From contig CAKZUP010000008.1 in NCBI GenBank assembly GCA_937922945.1, positions 1 through 42,607 of the forward strand: a stretch of 42,607 nucleotides of DNA. The letters are read 5' to 3'. Numbering within the stretch: position 1 is the first letter of the stretch; the number at the start of each line of letters is the position of its first letter. Of the stretch, positions 9,017-20,676 are shown one piece after another. The notes beneath the pieces are model-generated. The model was given only the letters and a program-made list of their open reading frames with translations. It made no database searches and was not told where the DNA came from. A program made the position numbers and the translations under genes. This stretch comes from an uncultured Granulosicoccaceae bacterium (lineage in GTDB: Bacteria > Pseudomonadota > Gammaproteobacteria > Granulosicoccales > Granulosicoccaceae).

Positions 9017-10756
9017 TTAAGGGAACTCGCCGGTGCTGAGTCCGCGCTCATCCACAAAGAATAATTCGTTACTATCGTTGTCGATGAGAATCAAATTGCC
9101 GTAATTGTCGAATGCAGCGATATCGGCTCTCGGAATAATCGTGCTGTGTATGGGTTCATACTCATCAAAATTGTAAACGCCCGCGTTGGTATAAATACGG
9201 CCCTTTACCGAATCTACCGCCAGAACCGTTTCTCGGAATTCGAACAGTTTTAATCGTCCGGGCATGTTGTCCAGTGCATAAATCATATTGGATATGATGA
9301 GATAGCGGCTATCGAAGTTGGCTTCAAATTTTTCAGGGTAGGTGTAGCCTCGCACAATATTGTCGGTGACGCGCCATTCTGCCAGCGTGTCGAAATAATC
9401 GCCTTGGTCTTGCATGTGCCGCACGCGCAGTATCTTACCGATTCCGTTATCGGCGCGTTCTGTAACGTAAAGATCACCCGATTCCACTTGCACGATGTCT
9501 CCGATATCTTTCGAATCCTGCATAAAAACTTGTGTGTGTGGAGCGTCAAGTGATATTCGGCTAATTGACCATGGCTTGTCGGTATTTCCATAGCTGGATA
9601 CATACAGTGAGTCATTTCCACAGTACAGATCAAATTCAGCAAAGCCAATATCCTTGCCTAAGTTATGCTCGGTTGGCTCTCGTGGTGTCCATGAGATACT
9701 CGCGCTCTCCAATAGAGTGTCTGTGTCGTACCCACGGATGACATCGCTATCTTTAAACGTTGCGTAAATACGTTGGCTGTTTCTATGCAGGCAGAACGAG
9801 CTGGGTGTTTCTGGTAGTGCGAAGGTGGCCACCGATACACCATTGGTGAACGATATCTTGATGAATTCTGCTTGTTGCTTGCTGAAGCCTATAATGGCAT
9901 TGCTCGATGCATCAAACACGTGATAATCCATCGTGTAAGGTAGTTGGATTGCATCAGGATATGGCTTGGTTTTGTAGTTCAGATATTCGTAGTGTTGAAA
10001 TGCCGTGTTGCCGTACCGATCACTAAACCTCAATCTGCCAATCGTAAGATGGTAGTCGTTGTTGTAGTTCAGAGCATGGGTTGGTGTGATAGTCGCCGTA
10101 TTGCCTTCCACAACCACGCGAGTTTCAATGTTTCTGGCGCTTGACCATCCAGCAGACGCATGATCTCTTTCCCGTAGCGCAAATGTTGATAAGAAATCGC
10201 TTTCTGTGCCATACAAATCTTCGTTATACGTTAATGTAAAGCTTGGGTGTACGCTGAGTTGGTTGTCGCCTTCAGCAGGTAACGCTTCTGTGAGTACCGG
10301 CTCGTCGTCATCGCGTATGGTGTAGAACTTAAAGCCGATGGTTTCTGAAAGTTCATCTCCGCTAGCTGCTTTTAATCCTTCCATTGCGCCGACTAACACG
10401 GTTGCGTTTTTGGGTAGCTCTTTTTCAGGATGCAGGAAAACAACGCTGGTATTGGCACTTTTCTCCAATCGAAAAGGAATCGCTGTGACCGTCTCTTCAG
10501 ACTCATCAAGGGTTGTGATGTCGAAAAAACCAAAGTCCTTTTCACTGACGCTGTCGACATCAAGCGGCTGACTAAAAGCCAGTCGCGCGAATTGATCAAT
10601 CGGCTGGTAGCGAGCATTGGGCGCAGGTCCTACATCTGCCAACTCGAACTCTGGAAGCGTTTCATTTTCGCTACTTCCACCACCGCAAGCCGATACCAAT
10701 AAAGTGAACAGTAGTGCTGCGTAGCGAGAAGCTTTAAACAATGGCGATTGGTTCAT
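9017..10756 (-). CDS. Large lipoprotein with N-terminal Ig-like (Big_5) domain
   Basis: This is a 579-residue protein from the ATG at 10756. The frame is open to 10837, but the extension would spoil the signal peptide. Residues 1-24 form a lipoprotein signal with the lipobox LVSAC (lipidated C24), followed by GGGSS, so it is anchored in a membrane, probably the outer one. At about 37-140 the segment PAPNARYQPIDQFARLAFSQ and what follows look like a Big_5-type Ig-like domain. A second, similar domain (LPAEGDNQLSVHPSFTLTYN) lies at about 160-265. The rest, from about 280, is rich in short beta strands with aromatic and Gly-Asn turns, perhaps a propeller. No catalytic motif is seen and the function is unknown. 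Confidence 0.72.
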   Translation of the reverse strand: MNQSPLFKASRYAALLFTLLVSACGGGSSENETLPEFELADVGPAPNARYQPIDQFARLAFSQPLDVDSVSEKDFGFFDITTLDESEETVTAIPFRLEKSANTSVVFLHPEKELPKNATVLVGAMEGLKAASGDELSETIGFKFYTIRDDDEPVLTEALPAEGDNQLSVHPSFTLTYNEDLYGTESDFLSTFALRERDHASAGWSSARNIETRVVVEGNTATITPTHALNYNNDYHLTIGRLRFSDRYGNTAFQHYEYLNYKTKPYPDAIQLPYTMDYHVFDASSNAIIGFSKQQAEFIKISFTNGVSVATFALPETPSSFCLHRNSQRIYATFKDSDVIRGYDTDTLLESASISWTPREPTEHNLGKDIGFAEFDLYCGNDSLYVSSYGNTDKPWSISRISLDAPHTQVFMQDSKDIGDIVQVESGDLYVTERADNGIGKILRVRHMQDQGDYFDTLAEWRVTDNIVRGYTYPEKFEANFDSRYLIISNMIYALDNMPGRLKLFEFRETVLAVDSVKGRIYTNAGVYNFDEYEPIHSTIIPRADIAAFDNYGNLILIDNDSNELFFVDERGLSTGEFP

Positions 10757-10972
10757 CCGTGATCTCAATAGTGTCTTATTAAGATCTATCGTCTTGATTG
10801 AGAATTGGTTGAAAATTGAATGAGAGGCCGTTCCCAATTCAGCGCGAAAATGCCATGCACATCACAAGTACCGCTGGATGGGCTAAAAAATCTGTAATGA
10901 CGTTAATAAAGTGGGAGCGAATTAGCGACTGGCGGTAGATGGCCGAGTCGCGTGCATAGTCAGCCGGGGTTA

Positions 10973-12037
10973 TTAGACAGAACGAACACTGAATTCATGC
11001 ACGGCATCGACCATTACCGCCAGATGATCAGGGTTTACAAACTGATGTATCCCGTGACCAAGATTAAATACGTGTCCTGGTCCATCACCGTAACTCTGTA
11101 GTACTTTTTTCACTTCGTCGCGAATGCGTTCGGGTGAGGCATACAATGTTGACGGGTCGAGGTTGCCCTGCAAAGCAACGCGATCATTCACGCGTGCTCT
11201 TGCATCGGATAGGTTGGTTGTCCAGTCTACGCCCAGCCCATCGCAACCGGTGTCTGCCATGTCTGAAAGCCATTGTCCCCCATTTTTGGTGAACAGCACT
11301 ACCGGAATTTGCTGTCCGTTCGCGGTGCGGGTGAGCCCATCGACAATTTGTGCCATGTATCGAAGAGAGAATTCGCGATAACACGCCGGCGATAAAACGC
11401 CACCCCAGGTATCGAAGATCATTAGCGATTGAGCGCCGGCTGCCACTTGGGCGTTTAAGTATTGCGTTACTGCTTTGGCATTTTTATCAAGCAGTGCGTG
11501 CATGGTGTCTGGATCGCTAAACATCATGCCTTTTACTTTTGAAAAGTCTTTACTGCCACCACCTTCAACCATGTAAGTGGCCAGCGTCCAAGGACTGCCG
11601 GAGAATCCAATTAAAGGAACTCGCCCATTAAGTTCTTTGCGAATCAGGCTGACGGCATCCATCACATAACGCAGCTCAGTGCCGGGGTCGATGTCTGGCA
11701 GCTTGTTAACGTCGGCACGGGATCTGACAGGATTAGAAAATTTTGGTCCTTCACCTGCTTCAAAATGCAAGCCGAGCCCCATAGCATCAGGAATGGTCAG
11801 TATGTCGGAGAACAGGATAGCCGCGTCGAGCTTGAATCTTTCCAATGGTTGCAGTGTGACCTCGCAGGCAAGCTCTGGCGTGCTGCACAAGGTCATAAAG
11901 TCGCCTGCTTGTTTTCGTACGCGTAAGTACTCTGGCAAATATCGGCCCGCTTGACGCATAACCCAAACCGGCGTGCGTTCGGTGGGCTTACGCAGTAAGG
12001 CGCGCAAATACAAGTCATTCTGGAGAGGTGCGCTCAT
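10973..12037 (-). CDS. hemE: Uroporphyrinogen decarboxylase
   Basis: This is a 354-residue cytoplasmic enzyme that removes four carboxyl groups from uroporphyrinogen III to give coproporphyrinogen III in haem synthesis. The N-terminal signature [17 protein letters not shown] and the downstream [13 protein letters not shown], with the substrate-binding aspartate, are clear. [19 protein letters not shown] and FNLGHGI complete the family pattern. The length is normal. It starts 31 bp after gltD and is probably in the same transcript, an order known in Pseudomonas (gltB-gltD-hemE). Haem demand from the oxidase cluster in this window fits, but no regulatory link is visible. Confidence 0.96.
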   Translation of the reverse strand: MSAPLQNDLYLRALLRKPTERTPVWVMRQAGRYLPEYLRVRKQAGDFMTLCSTPELACEVTLQPLERFKLDAAILFSDILTIPDAMGLGLHFEAGEGPKFSNPVRSRADVNKLPDIDPGTELRYVMDAVSLIRKELNGRVPLIGFSGSPWTLATYMVEGGGSKDFSKVKGMMFSDPDTMHALLDKNAKAVTQYLNAQVAAGAQSLMIFDTWGGVLSPACYREFSLRYMAQIVDGLTRTANGQQIPVVLFTKNGGQWLSDMADTGCDGLGVDWTTNLSDARARVNDRVALQGNLDPSTLYASPERIRDEVKKVLQSYGDGPGHVFNLGHGIHQFVNPDHLAVMVDAVHEFSVRSV

Positions 12038-12068
12038 ACGATCTGGATCCGATTTGTGTTGAAAGCTT

Positions 12069-13553
<1,485 letters not shown>

Positions 13554-13624
13554 TTACTCTGAGATCGATATCCTCAGCACACACTGACCGAGTGCGAACA
13601 AACTTCAGTACAAGCGCTAGATAC

Positions 13625-14074
13625 TCAGGCGTTAAGGCGTTGTTTGATACTCTGGCTTACAGCAGCCATATCAGCCTTACCTTGCAAGGCAGGTTTGACG
13701 ATTCCCATAACCTTGCCCATATCTTTGATCGAGCTTGCGCCCGATGATGCGACGGCTTCTTCAATGATACTGGCGATTTCGTCTTCGGAAAGCGCAGCAG
13801 GCATGTATTCCTGAATTAGCTCTAGTTCCGATTTTTCAACAGCGATTAAATCGTCGCGGTTGGCTTTCTCATACTGTGCAATGGATTCGCGCCGCTGTTT
13901 CAGCATTTTATCGAGCACGGATATGGTCGTGGGCTCGTCGAGTTCGATGCGCTGATCGACCTCTATTTGCTTGATAGCAGCAGACATGAGACGCAAAGTT
14001 GCCAGGCGCGGCTTATCGCCTGCTTTCATGGCAGCTTTTATGTCATCAAGAATGCGCTGTCGCGTTTCGCTCAT
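13625..14074 (-). CDS. yqeY: GatB/YqeY domain protein
   Basis: This 149-residue protein is made wholly of the YqeY fold, related to the C-terminal tail of the GatB amidotransferase subunit, which contacts tRNA. Recognisable features are the N-terminal ILDDIKAAMKAGDKPRLATL, then MLKQRRESIAQYEKANR, and the end GKVMGIVKPALQGKADM. Its precise role is not established. It follows rpsU on the same strand after 122 bp. The rpsU-yqeY pairing is common in gammaproteobacteria, usually followed by dnaG and rpoD, which are absent here. Confidence 0.92.
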   Translation of the reverse strand: MSETRQRILDDIKAAMKAGDKPRLATLRLMSAAIKQIEVDQRIELDEPTTISVLDKMLKQRRESIAQYEKANRDDLIAVEKSELELIQEYMPAALSEDEIASIIEEAVASSGASSIKDMGKVMGIVKPALQGKADMAAVSQSIKQRLNA

Positions 14075-14196
14075 GCTGTTGCCTCTAAGTCCAAACCCGG
14101 CTTCAAATTCTGTCCCTAAAACTTACGGCTAAAATCGACCGAAAAGTGGGTGCACCAGCAAAAAAGCTGATTTAATCAGGTTTGGTTATGCCAGAC

Positions 14197-14412
14197 TTAG
14201 TAAGGGCGAACGCGACGAGTAATTTCTTTTGACAGCTTCTTCTGGTGGCGTTTAACGGCCGCTGCCGCTTTTCGCTTTCGCTCGGCGGTTGGTTTTTCGT
14301 AGAATTCGCGACGACGTGTTTCAGTCAGGACGCCTGCTTTTTCGCAGGATCGCTTGAATCGGCGCAGCGCCATTTCGAATGGCTCGTTCTCTTTAACTCG
14401 TACTGATGGCAT
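14197..14412 (-). CDS. rpsU: 30S ribosomal protein S21
   Basis: This is a 71-residue, strongly basic protein with the usual S21 length. It begins [20 protein letters not shown], continues with [15 protein letters not shown], and ends in an Arg/Lys-rich tail. S21 binds the 30S platform near the 3' end of 16S rRNA and helps initiation. It is divergent from tsaD with only 77 bp between the two starts, and it heads a minus-strand run with yqeY. Confidence 0.96.
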   Translation of the reverse strand: MPSVRVKENEPFEMALRRFKRSCEKAGVLTETRRREFYEKPTAERKRKAAAAVKRHQKKLSKEITRRVRPY

Positions 14413-14453
14413 TTAAGTCGTATTCTCTTGCACGTAATTGGGAAAAGCTCCCT

Positions 14454-14483
14454 AGTATAGCGGGTTCTGGTAGGTAAACTCAA
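14454..14483 (-). promoter_or_regulatory. Probable sigma-70 promoter of rpsU
   Basis: On the minus strand TATACT (plus positions 14454-14459) is a good -10 element and TTGAGT (14478-14483) a fair -35, with an 18-bp spacer. It points to rpsU. The -35 ends only 6 bp before the tsaD start codon, so the two divergent genes share a very tight control region. Confidence 0.55.
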
Positions 14484-14489
14484 TAAACT

Positions 14490-15500
14490 ATGATTGTTCT
14501 TGGCATTGAATCTTCCTGTGATGAAACTGGTGTGGCTTTGTATGAGCTTGGCCAAGGCCTTTTAGCGCACGAAATCCATTCTCAGATCGACCTGCACGCC
14601 TTATACGGCGGGGTTGTACCGGAATTGGCGTCCCGCGACCACATTCAGCGATTAGTGCCGCTCACTCAACAGATAGTGCACAAGGCGGGCCTAAAAACGC
14701 AGGATATCGCCGGAGTCGCGTTTACGTCCGGCCCCGGCTTAGCCGGAGCGTTGATGACGGGCGCTTTGATGGCAAGGTCACTTGCGTTTTCGTTGGGTTG
14801 CCCGGCGCTGGGCGTGCACCACATGGAGGGCCATTTGCTGGCACCTATGCTGGAGCCGGAAACGCCAGATTTTCCGTTTGTGTGTTTATTGGTATCCGGT
14901 GGGCACACGTTGCTAGTCCGGGTCGATGGCGTGGGTCAGTACCGAGTACTGGGCGAATCGGTAGACGATGCAGCCGGCGAAGCCTTTGATAAAACGGCCA
15001 AAGTCCTCGGCTTGCCTTATCCGGGCGGGCCGCATTTGGCCAAGCTTGCGCTCGAAGGCAATGCCAAAGCGATTGATTTACCTCGGCCCATGATGAACCG
15101 GCCGGGGCTCGATTTCAGCTTCAGTGGTTTAAAAACGGCAGCCATAACGGCGATGCGCGATAACCCGGATCTGAACCCTGCCGATCTGGCCGCATCATTT
15201 GAGGCGGCCATTGTGGATACCTTGTTGGGAAAATGCCGGCGTGCCCTAAAGCAGGAATCGGTGGAAACACTGGTGATATCTGGCGGTGTTGGAGCTAATC
15301 AGCGATTACGCGAACAAGCAACCACCGACATGGCTTCAGCCGGCGGACGGGTGTTCTACCCGCGACTCGAATTCTGCACAGACAACGGCGCCATGATTGC
15401 ACTGGCTGGCGCACTCAGGCTCCAGTCCGGTGAGCAGGATGGCTTGGCCTTGAATATTCGCCCGCGTTGGTCGCTGGAAGCGCTAACAGCGGTTTCCTAG
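14490..15500 (+). CDS. tsaD: tRNA N6-threonylcarbamoyladenosine transferase TsaD
   Basis: This 336-residue enzyme transfers the threonylcarbamoyl group to A37 of ANN-decoding tRNAs, working with TsaB, TsaC and TsaE. It has the ASKHA start [15 protein letters not shown], the [12 protein letters not shown] loop, and the metal ligands in [11 protein letters not shown] (H111 and H115). The phosphate-binding VSGGHTLLV and the late [13 protein letters not shown] are also present. The length matches bacterial TsaD. It converges with the outer membrane protein gene, and the two stop codons overlap by 4 bp (15497-15500). Confidence 0.97.
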   Translation: MIVLGIESSCDETGVALYELGQGLLAHEIHSQIDLHALYGGVVPELASRDHIQRLVPLTQQIVHKAGLKTQDIAGVAFTSGPGLAGALMTGALMARSLAFSLGCPALGVHHMEGHLLAPMLEPETPDFPFVCLLVSGGHTLLVRVDGVGQYRVLGESVDDAAGEAFDKTAKVLGLPYPGGPHLAKLALEGNAKAIDLPRPMMNRPGLDFSFSGLKTAAITAMRDNPDLNPADLAASFEAAIVDTLLGKCRRALKQESVETLVISGGVGANQRLREQATTDMASAGGRVFYPRLEFCTDNGAMIALAGALRLQSGEQDGLALNIRPRWSLEALTAVS

Positions 15501-17119
15501 AATTGTGTTTTTGCGCTAACCACCAGTTGAAAACGATCGATCCGGTCGGTCTCATTTAACGGAAAGGCGAAATCGATATGCATAACCTTGGCATTGGCCT
15601 GTCGGGTGCCGACAATTCGCAGCCCGATGCCCACATCACTTAACCAGCGTTGCTCTTCACTTTTATCCCAGGCAGCGCCCGTATCAAAGAATGCAGCCGT
15701 TCCAATGCGGGCCAGGCGAAGCGGATACCAATCGAAAAAATAACGGTGCTCCAGCGTGAATCGCGTGCGGCGCGAGCCGGTTTGAAAATTCAGCGGGTAA
15801 CCACGCAAGCCTGTGGCGCCGCCCAGAACGAGTTGGCGGTTCTCAAATAATCTTGTTGCAGACACAATGTTTGCGCTGGTGTAGAACCGGCTTTTTGCGG
15901 AAAAAAAATAGAACGTTTCAAGCGTGGTTGACGCTACGCCATTTTGAATGCCGTCTGCGGTGTAAAAACCATCGAGGCTGGCTTTGAGCAAGCCAAGCGT
16001 TTTATTGTTTAGCTGCCAACCCTTATTAAAGTCCAGCTCGGCTTGCAGCGCATTGGTGTTGCTGCCAAACGCTTCTGATGCCAAGCCAATTCGTGTGCGT
16101 ATTGAATGTCCAATATTTATGTCTTCAACCGATTCCATTAGCTGCAGGTTGGATTGCTTAATAAATGCAGGTTGTAGCAAGCTGATTTCGAAAAACGGAT
16201 AGCTGAAAATGCGTTCATCAACGGGTGTGCTTTCCGGGAATAAATCTGTTGCGCCAAGTTGGTATCGTGAATATTGCCAACCGAGGCTATAGCGGGTAAC
16301 GCGATAAATGGCCGTGCCATCCGCGTTACGGCGTATCAGTTGCTTGCCTTTGGAAGCGCCTGCTTTGAAGGAAAAAAATTCATTGTCTACCGCGAGTTGA
16401 TTCACTCTGAAGCCGTTGTCATACAAATTTTGTTCATACTCGGTGTTGCCAGCGCGCACGCGCCAACTCCTGCGCGAATCCAGTGAGTTAAACGGTTTTT
16501 CAAATTCAATGATCTGTACCTGACCGTCGGTGTTATTTTGAAATTGAGTGCCGAATTGTGTCGTTGTACCAAACAGCATCGGGTCGAAGTACTGCAGCAC
16601 TTGCTGGTCGCGCACACGGCCATAGTCGAGTTCCAGACCAAGGCTTTTGCCTAGCCCGAACAGATTCAATTCAGATACAGATAGGGAGAATTCGTTTTCA
16701 CCACCAGCGCGTGAAAAGTTCATGCCTGGAATCAGTGACCAGTTGTCGCCGGTTTGCACAAGGATATCGACAGCGCCGTCGCAGATTCGCAGGGGTGTAA
16801 TGGTTGCGCGTCGAAGATAACTGTTGCGTCTTAAATTACGCGCGGTCTCTTCCAGTAAGTTGACATCAAACACATCGCCTTTCGCAAACAGCAGTTGTGC
16901 CTGAATAAGCGATTCGCGCGACTCTATATGCAGGCGATTCGCCAGTCGGTGTATCAATGCATTTTCGTTGTCCAGCTGTTGATTGAAAACGTCATTGATA
17001 TTCAGCGTTATGTTTCCAACGCTAAGATTCTGGTTCGCACGATTTTCAACAGACCAGGGTTCGCAACCCCAGACAATCGCTGGAAACGCAAAAAAAATCA
17101 GTAGGCAGTGTTTTAACAC
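15497..17119 (-). CDS. Omp85-family outer membrane protein with POTRA-like region
   Basis: I prefer the GTG at 17119 (540 residues). It puts a hydrophobic signal segment, [13 protein letters not shown], directly at the N terminus and avoids overlap with plsY. An ATG at 17158 in the same frame would add 13 residues and overlap plsY by 32 bp. After the signal, about 25-125 looks like a POTRA region ([36 protein letters not shown]). The remainder is a C-terminal beta barrel with the Omp85 motif GLRGYP at about 434 and a final aromatic residue. The family inserts or secretes outer membrane proteins (BamA, TamA, FhaC). It is far shorter than BamA, and its client is unknown. Confidence 0.75.
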   Translation of the reverse strand: MLKHCLLIFFAFPAIVWGCEPWSVENRANQNLSVGNITLNINDVFNQQLDNENALIHRLANRLHIESRESLIQAQLLFAKGDVFDVNLLEETARNLRRNSYLRRATITPLRICDGAVDILVQTGDNWSLIPGMNFSRAGGENEFSLSVSELNLFGLGKSLGLELDYGRVRDQQVLQYFDPMLFGTTTQFGTQFQNNTDGQVQIIEFEKPFNSLDSRRSWRVRAGNTEYEQNLYDNGFRVNQLAVDNEFFSFKAGASKGKQLIRRNADGTAIYRVTRYSLGWQYSRYQLGATDLFPESTPVDERIFSYPFFEISLLQPAFIKQSNLQLMESVEDINIGHSIRTRIGLASEAFGSNTNALQAELDFNKGWQLNNKTLGLLKASLDGFYTADGIQNGVASTTLETFYFFSAKSRFYTSANIVSATRLFENRQLVLGGATGLRGYPLNFQTGSRRTRFTLEHRYFFDWYPLRLARIGTAAFFDTGAAWDKSEEQRWLSDVGIGLRIVGTRQANAKVMHIDFAFPLNETDRIDRFQLVVSAKTQF

Positions 17120-17126
17120 CGTGAAG

Positions 17127-17732
17127 TCAGGATTTGCCCAGTCGGGGCTCGGTACCATTCAAAATGCGTTTTATATTGCCGCGGTGGCTATAGAACAAAA
17201 ATACGGCAATAACCACATAGACCATTGCAAAGGCGCTCTGGCCGCTGGTGAATAGATACAGTGGCACCAAAGCGAACGTGGCGAGCGCCGCCAGAGATGA
17301 AATTCGAAACGCCAGACAAATGGCCAGCCAGGTCACTATCGCCAATAAGCCTGCTTGCATGCTGAGCCCAAATAGTGCGCCTAGAGCGGTGGCGACACCT
17401 TTTCCCCCACGGAAGTCAAAAAATATCGGATACAGGTGTCCCAGAAACGCAGCAATCGCGACTAAAGCGATGGTGGGTGGATGCGGGATAATAAGCCCGG
17501 TTATGGCAACGGGAAGTAAGCCCTTCAACGCATCGCCCAGTAACGTGAGTGCCGCCGCAAATTTACCACCGACGCGTAACACGTTAGTTGCGCCCGGGTT
17601 GCCTGAGCCGGATTCGCGAGGGTCGGGCAGATTCATCAGGCGGCAGATCAAAATGGCTGCGGAAACGGAGCCAGCCAGATAAGCCAATGTGGCTGCAATA
17701 ATTGCAGGTATTAACAGTGATGCGCTAAACAC
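17127..17732 (-). CDS. plsY: Glycerol-3-phosphate acyltransferase PlsY
   Basis: This is a 201-residue inner-membrane enzyme that acylates glycerol-3-phosphate from acyl-phosphate, the first step of phospholipid synthesis. The start is GTG. Conserved loop motifs are visible: SGSGNPGATNVLR (about 41-53) and FRGGKGVATALG (about 107-118). Several hydrophobic helices surround them, and the length is usual for PlsY. The outer membrane protein gene lies immediately downstream and may be co-transcribed. The divergent methyltransferase gene begins 66 bp away. Confidence 0.95.
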   Translation of the reverse strand: MFSASLLIPAIIAATLAYLAGSVSAAILICRLMNLPDPRESGSGNPGATNVLRVGGKFAAALTLLGDALKGLLPVAITGLIIPHPPTIALVAIAAFLGHLYPIFFDFRGGKGVATALGALFGLSMQAGLLAIVTWLAICLAFRISSLAALATFALVPLYLFTSGQSAFAMVYVVIAVFLFYSHRGNIKRILNGTEPRLGKS

Positions 17733-17797
17733 GGTATCGTCTTATATTTGCTAGCCTTCACTATAGATCAGATACACGATCTGGACGAATTTAAAAG

Positions 17798-18670
17798 ATG
17801 CATCAACCTCGACAGCCCGACAGCTATGCCCATGTCAGGCGCCATTTTAAAGGCACGAATGGCGCGTTCAGCGCTCATCATGCTGTGTTCGAGAACATCA
17901 GCCAGCGATTGTTTGACCGGCTGGATTTGTTAGCGATTGAGCCGCAACGCGTGCTCGATCTTGGTGCGCGGGACGGCTATCAGACAGAAGGCCTGCGCTC
18001 CAAGTACCCAGATGCTGAGATTATCGCTATCGATCCGGCTATAGCGCCTTATCCGACGGCCAGGCGTTGGTGGTGGCGGGCTCAAATACCTGCTCGCATT
18101 AGTGCCGATCCCCATCATCTGCCTTTTGCCGATGGCAGTTTCGATCTGGTGGTGTCGAATATGTTGCTTCCGTGGTGTCATGAGCCGACTGCCGTGTATG
18201 CCGAGGTGGCGCGGGTACTGGCAGAAAATGGCGCTTTCATGCTCACATCCGCTGGTCCTGACACGTTAGTTGAGTATTCTGATGTGTGGCGACAGCTCGA
18301 TTCCGCTGAGCATGTTTTCGGCTTGGCTGACATGCATAATATCGGGGACGCGCTGCTGTCTGCGGGGTTTGCAGCGCCGGTTTTGGATAGGGAGCTCATT
18401 ACCGTTGATTATCCATCCATCGATGCATTACAGGCGGAGATGCGCAGTGTTGGTGCCGTTAACATTGCGATTGGACGTCGCACTGGTCTTATGTCTGCTC
18501 AAGTGCGTAAGCAGTTGAGAGAAGCTGTGTCTGGGCACCGGTTTTCGGTTACGCTTGAGCTGGTGCACGCACATGGCTGGAAAGGTGCATTATTGGCTGA
18601 CAGGAACAACAATTCTGACGAGTATTCCGTGTCGCTGGATAGCTTAAGGCAGTCTCTGCGAGGACAGTAA
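17798..18670 (+). CDS. BioC-like SAM-dependent methyltransferase
   Basis: This is a 290-residue class I methyltransferase. The SAM-binding motif VLDLGARDGYQTEGL is at about 50-64, with an acidic residue in IAIDPA. FDLVVSNMLLPWCHEP and VARVLAENGAFMLTSAGPDTLVEY closely follow the BioC/NDUFAF5 pattern, in which the first is usually SN-x-x-LQW. BioC methylates malonyl-ACP to start biotin synthesis. No other biotin gene is nearby, so the exact substrate is uncertain. A poorly conserved N-terminal leader of about 20 residues may not all be translated. The gene precedes the DUF2244 gene by 125 bp. Confidence 0.8.
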   Translation: MHQPRQPDSYAHVRRHFKGTNGAFSAHHAVFENISQRLFDRLDLLAIEPQRVLDLGARDGYQTEGLRSKYPDAEIIAIDPAIAPYPTARRWWWRAQIPARISADPHHLPFADGSFDLVVSNMLLPWCHEPTAVYAEVARVLAENGAFMLTSAGPDTLVEYSDVWRQLDSAEHVFGLADMHNIGDALLSAGFAAPVLDRELITVDYPSIDALQAEMRSVGAVNIAIGRRTGLMSAQVRKQLREAVSGHRFSVTLELVHAHGWKGALLADRNNNSDEYSVSLDSLRQSLRGQ

Positions 18671-18795
18671 CAAAATTGTGTCAGTAATCCTTCATTCATC
18701 GTGCTTGCGGCAGTAAAAATATCGCAAATAAAAGCCTGATAGATTGAGAGAAACGGTAAAGCTACGCTATAGTTAGGGGTTTGCGTTAACGCGCT

Positions 18796-19347
18796 ATGAT
18801 TGATGTTCAAAACAACATAGTCACAGTCGACGACCGTTCATCAAATGGTGATCAGTCTGTCGCTTCTGCAAAGTCGGCCGATACCAATGGCAGAGATACG
18901 GCGACGCGGCTTATTGTGATGGCGAATCGGTCCATGTCGTGGAAAGCCAACATGTGGCTGGCGGCCAGTCTGGGCGTTATTTGTATGGGTGTTGCGCTGG
19001 CTATGGCGGCGTTTGGCTTCTGGATGATAATCCCGTTTGCCGGAGCCGAGGTCATATTCATTGCCGCTTGCCTGCATTGGACGACGCACAAGCTGAGTCG
19101 AAAAGAAGTAATAACCGTCAAGCGCGATGCCATTGAGCTTGAGTGGGGTTACCGAGAGCCTGAAAAGTCAGTGGCGTTGCCACGACAATGGTCTCAACTG
19201 AAGTACCATTGTCCAGAAAGCCCGTTTGAAGTCGGGCACCTGAGCCTGGGCGCTCACGGAAAGCATTACGCATTGGGACAATGTCTCGGTCGAGATGAAA
19301 AGAAAACGCTTTATACCAAGCTCGACTCGGTATTGAAGCGACCGTAA
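18796..19347 (+). CDS. DUF2244 membrane protein
   Basis: This is a 183-residue protein with a polar N-terminal third, two adjacent membrane helices at about 55-95 (the segment ends AEVIFIAACLHW), and a soluble C-terminal domain with WGYREPEKSVALPRQW. The pattern and length fit DUF2244, a family commonly encoded just before cytochrome c oxidase genes, as here. Its function is unknown; a role in oxidase assembly is only suggested by position. It lies 126 bp before coxB. Confidence 0.82.
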   Translation: MIDVQNNIVTVDDRSSNGDQSVASAKSADTNGRDTATRLIVMANRSMSWKANMWLAASLGVICMGVALAMAAFGFWMIIPFAGAEVIFIAACLHWTTHKLSRKEVITVKRDAIELEWGYREPEKSVALPRQWSQLKYHCPESPFEVGHLSLGAHGKHYALGQCLGRDEKKTLYTKLDSVLKRP

Positions 19348-19473
19348 ACGGCGGTGGATTACGAAAAAGCGTTGTGCGCTAACAGAGTCGCGCTCAAACA
19401 GTGAATAAATTCGGACTAAGCTGCTGATGCGGCTTCGGTCAATGGTTTTTGATTTAATTGTGGAGATCTTGTT

Positions 19474-20676
19474 ATGACATCTGGCGTCTATCGTTGGATG
19501 CTCTTTGTAGTCTTTGCACTGGCGTTACCGTCGGTGAGTTGGGCTGGCTACTGGGGAGCTGAGAACACGAACATGCCTGTAGGCGTGACGGAAATCAGTG
19601 GTGAAGTTCACGCGTTACATATGCGCATGTTCTGGTGGTGTGTTGCCATCGGAGCTGCGGTATTCGCCGTGATGATTTACTCGATGTTCAAGCACCGCAA
19701 ATCCAAAGGTGCTGTTGCTGCAGACTTTCACGAAAGCACAACGGTGGAAGTGCTGTGGACTATCGTACCGTTGGTCATTCTGGTTGTCATGGCTATTCCG
19801 GCAGCAAAAGTGCTGATCAAAATGGAAGACTTCAGCGATTCCGATATGAGCGTTAAAGTCACGGCATATCAGTGGCGTTGGCAATATGAGTACCTTGACG
19901 AAGGCGTAAGCTTTTACAGCCAGCTTAACCCCGCTCACAACGCGGCTCGTCAGGCAAACTCAGATATCGATACTGAGCAGTTTGAACATTACCTCAAAGA
20001 TGTCGATAACCCACTGGTTCTGCCAGTTGGGAAAAAGATTCGTTTTCTGCACACAGCTGCCGACGTTATTCACTCTTGGTGGGTGCCCGATCTGGCGGTA
20101 AAGAAAGACGCTATTCCAGGGTTCATCAACGAGAACTGGGCGAAAATCAATGAGCCGGGAATTTATCGCGGTAAATGCGCAGAGTTATGCGGTCGCGATC
20201 ATGGCTTTATGCCTATTGTTGTAAAAGCCGTTACTCAGGAAGAATTCGACACTTGGGTTAGTGAGCAGAAAATGAAAACTGCTGCAGCTGATATGGATGC
20301 TATTCGCCAGTGGTCAAAGCAGGAACTGGTTGCCAGCGGCGAGCGCGTATATCAGGCTAACTGCGCCAGCTGTCATCAGAAAGAAGGACAGGGCATACCG
20401 GGCATGTTCCCGGCCATAGCAGGTAGCGACATTGCTACCGGCGACATCGACACGCACATTACTACTGTGATGAATGGCGTGAACGATACACCGATGCAAG
20501 CCTTCGCCAGTCGCTTAAGCGATGCCGATCTGGCCGCTGTGATTACCTACCAGCGCAATGCCTTCGGCAATGCCACTGGCGATTCCTTGCAACCTTCCCA
20601 AATGCGATCGTTGCGTCATGGCATGCGTCAGAGTGCACTCGATACGCCAGAGAACAACTTTAAGGGAGTTAACTGA
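19474..20676 (+). CDS. coxB: Cytochrome c oxidase subunit II with fused cytochrome c domain
   Basis: This is a 400-residue protein with a signal peptide (1-24), two membrane helices (about 50-73 and 93-115) and a periplasmic cupredoxin domain. The CuA ligands are visible: H200 in IHSWW, C235 and C239 in CAELCGRDH, H243 and M246. A C-terminal cytochrome c domain has the haem motif CASCH (C297, C300, H301), with a possible axial methionine in NDTPMQAF. It receives electrons from cytochrome c and passes them to subunit I. The start is preceded by GGAGAT. The stop overlaps the coxA start by one base (TGATG), so the two genes are translationally coupled. Confidence 0.97.
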   Translation: MTSGVYRWMLFVVFALALPSVSWAGYWGAENTNMPVGVTEISGEVHALHMRMFWWCVAIGAAVFAVMIYSMFKHRKSKGAVAADFHESTTVEVLWTIVPLVILVVMAIPAAKVLIKMEDFSDSDMSVKVTAYQWRWQYEYLDEGVSFYSQLNPAHNAARQANSDIDTEQFEHYLKDVDNPLVLPVGKKIRFLHTAADVIHSWWVPDLAVKKDAIPGFINENWAKINEPGIYRGKCAELCGRDHGFMPIVVKAVTQEEFDTWVSEQKMKTAAADMDAIRQWSKQELVASGERVYQANCASCHQKEGQGIPGMFPAIAGSDIATGDIDTHITTVMNGVNDTPMQAFASRLSDADLAAVITYQRNAFGNATGDSLQPSQMRSLRHGMRQSALDTPENNFKGVN

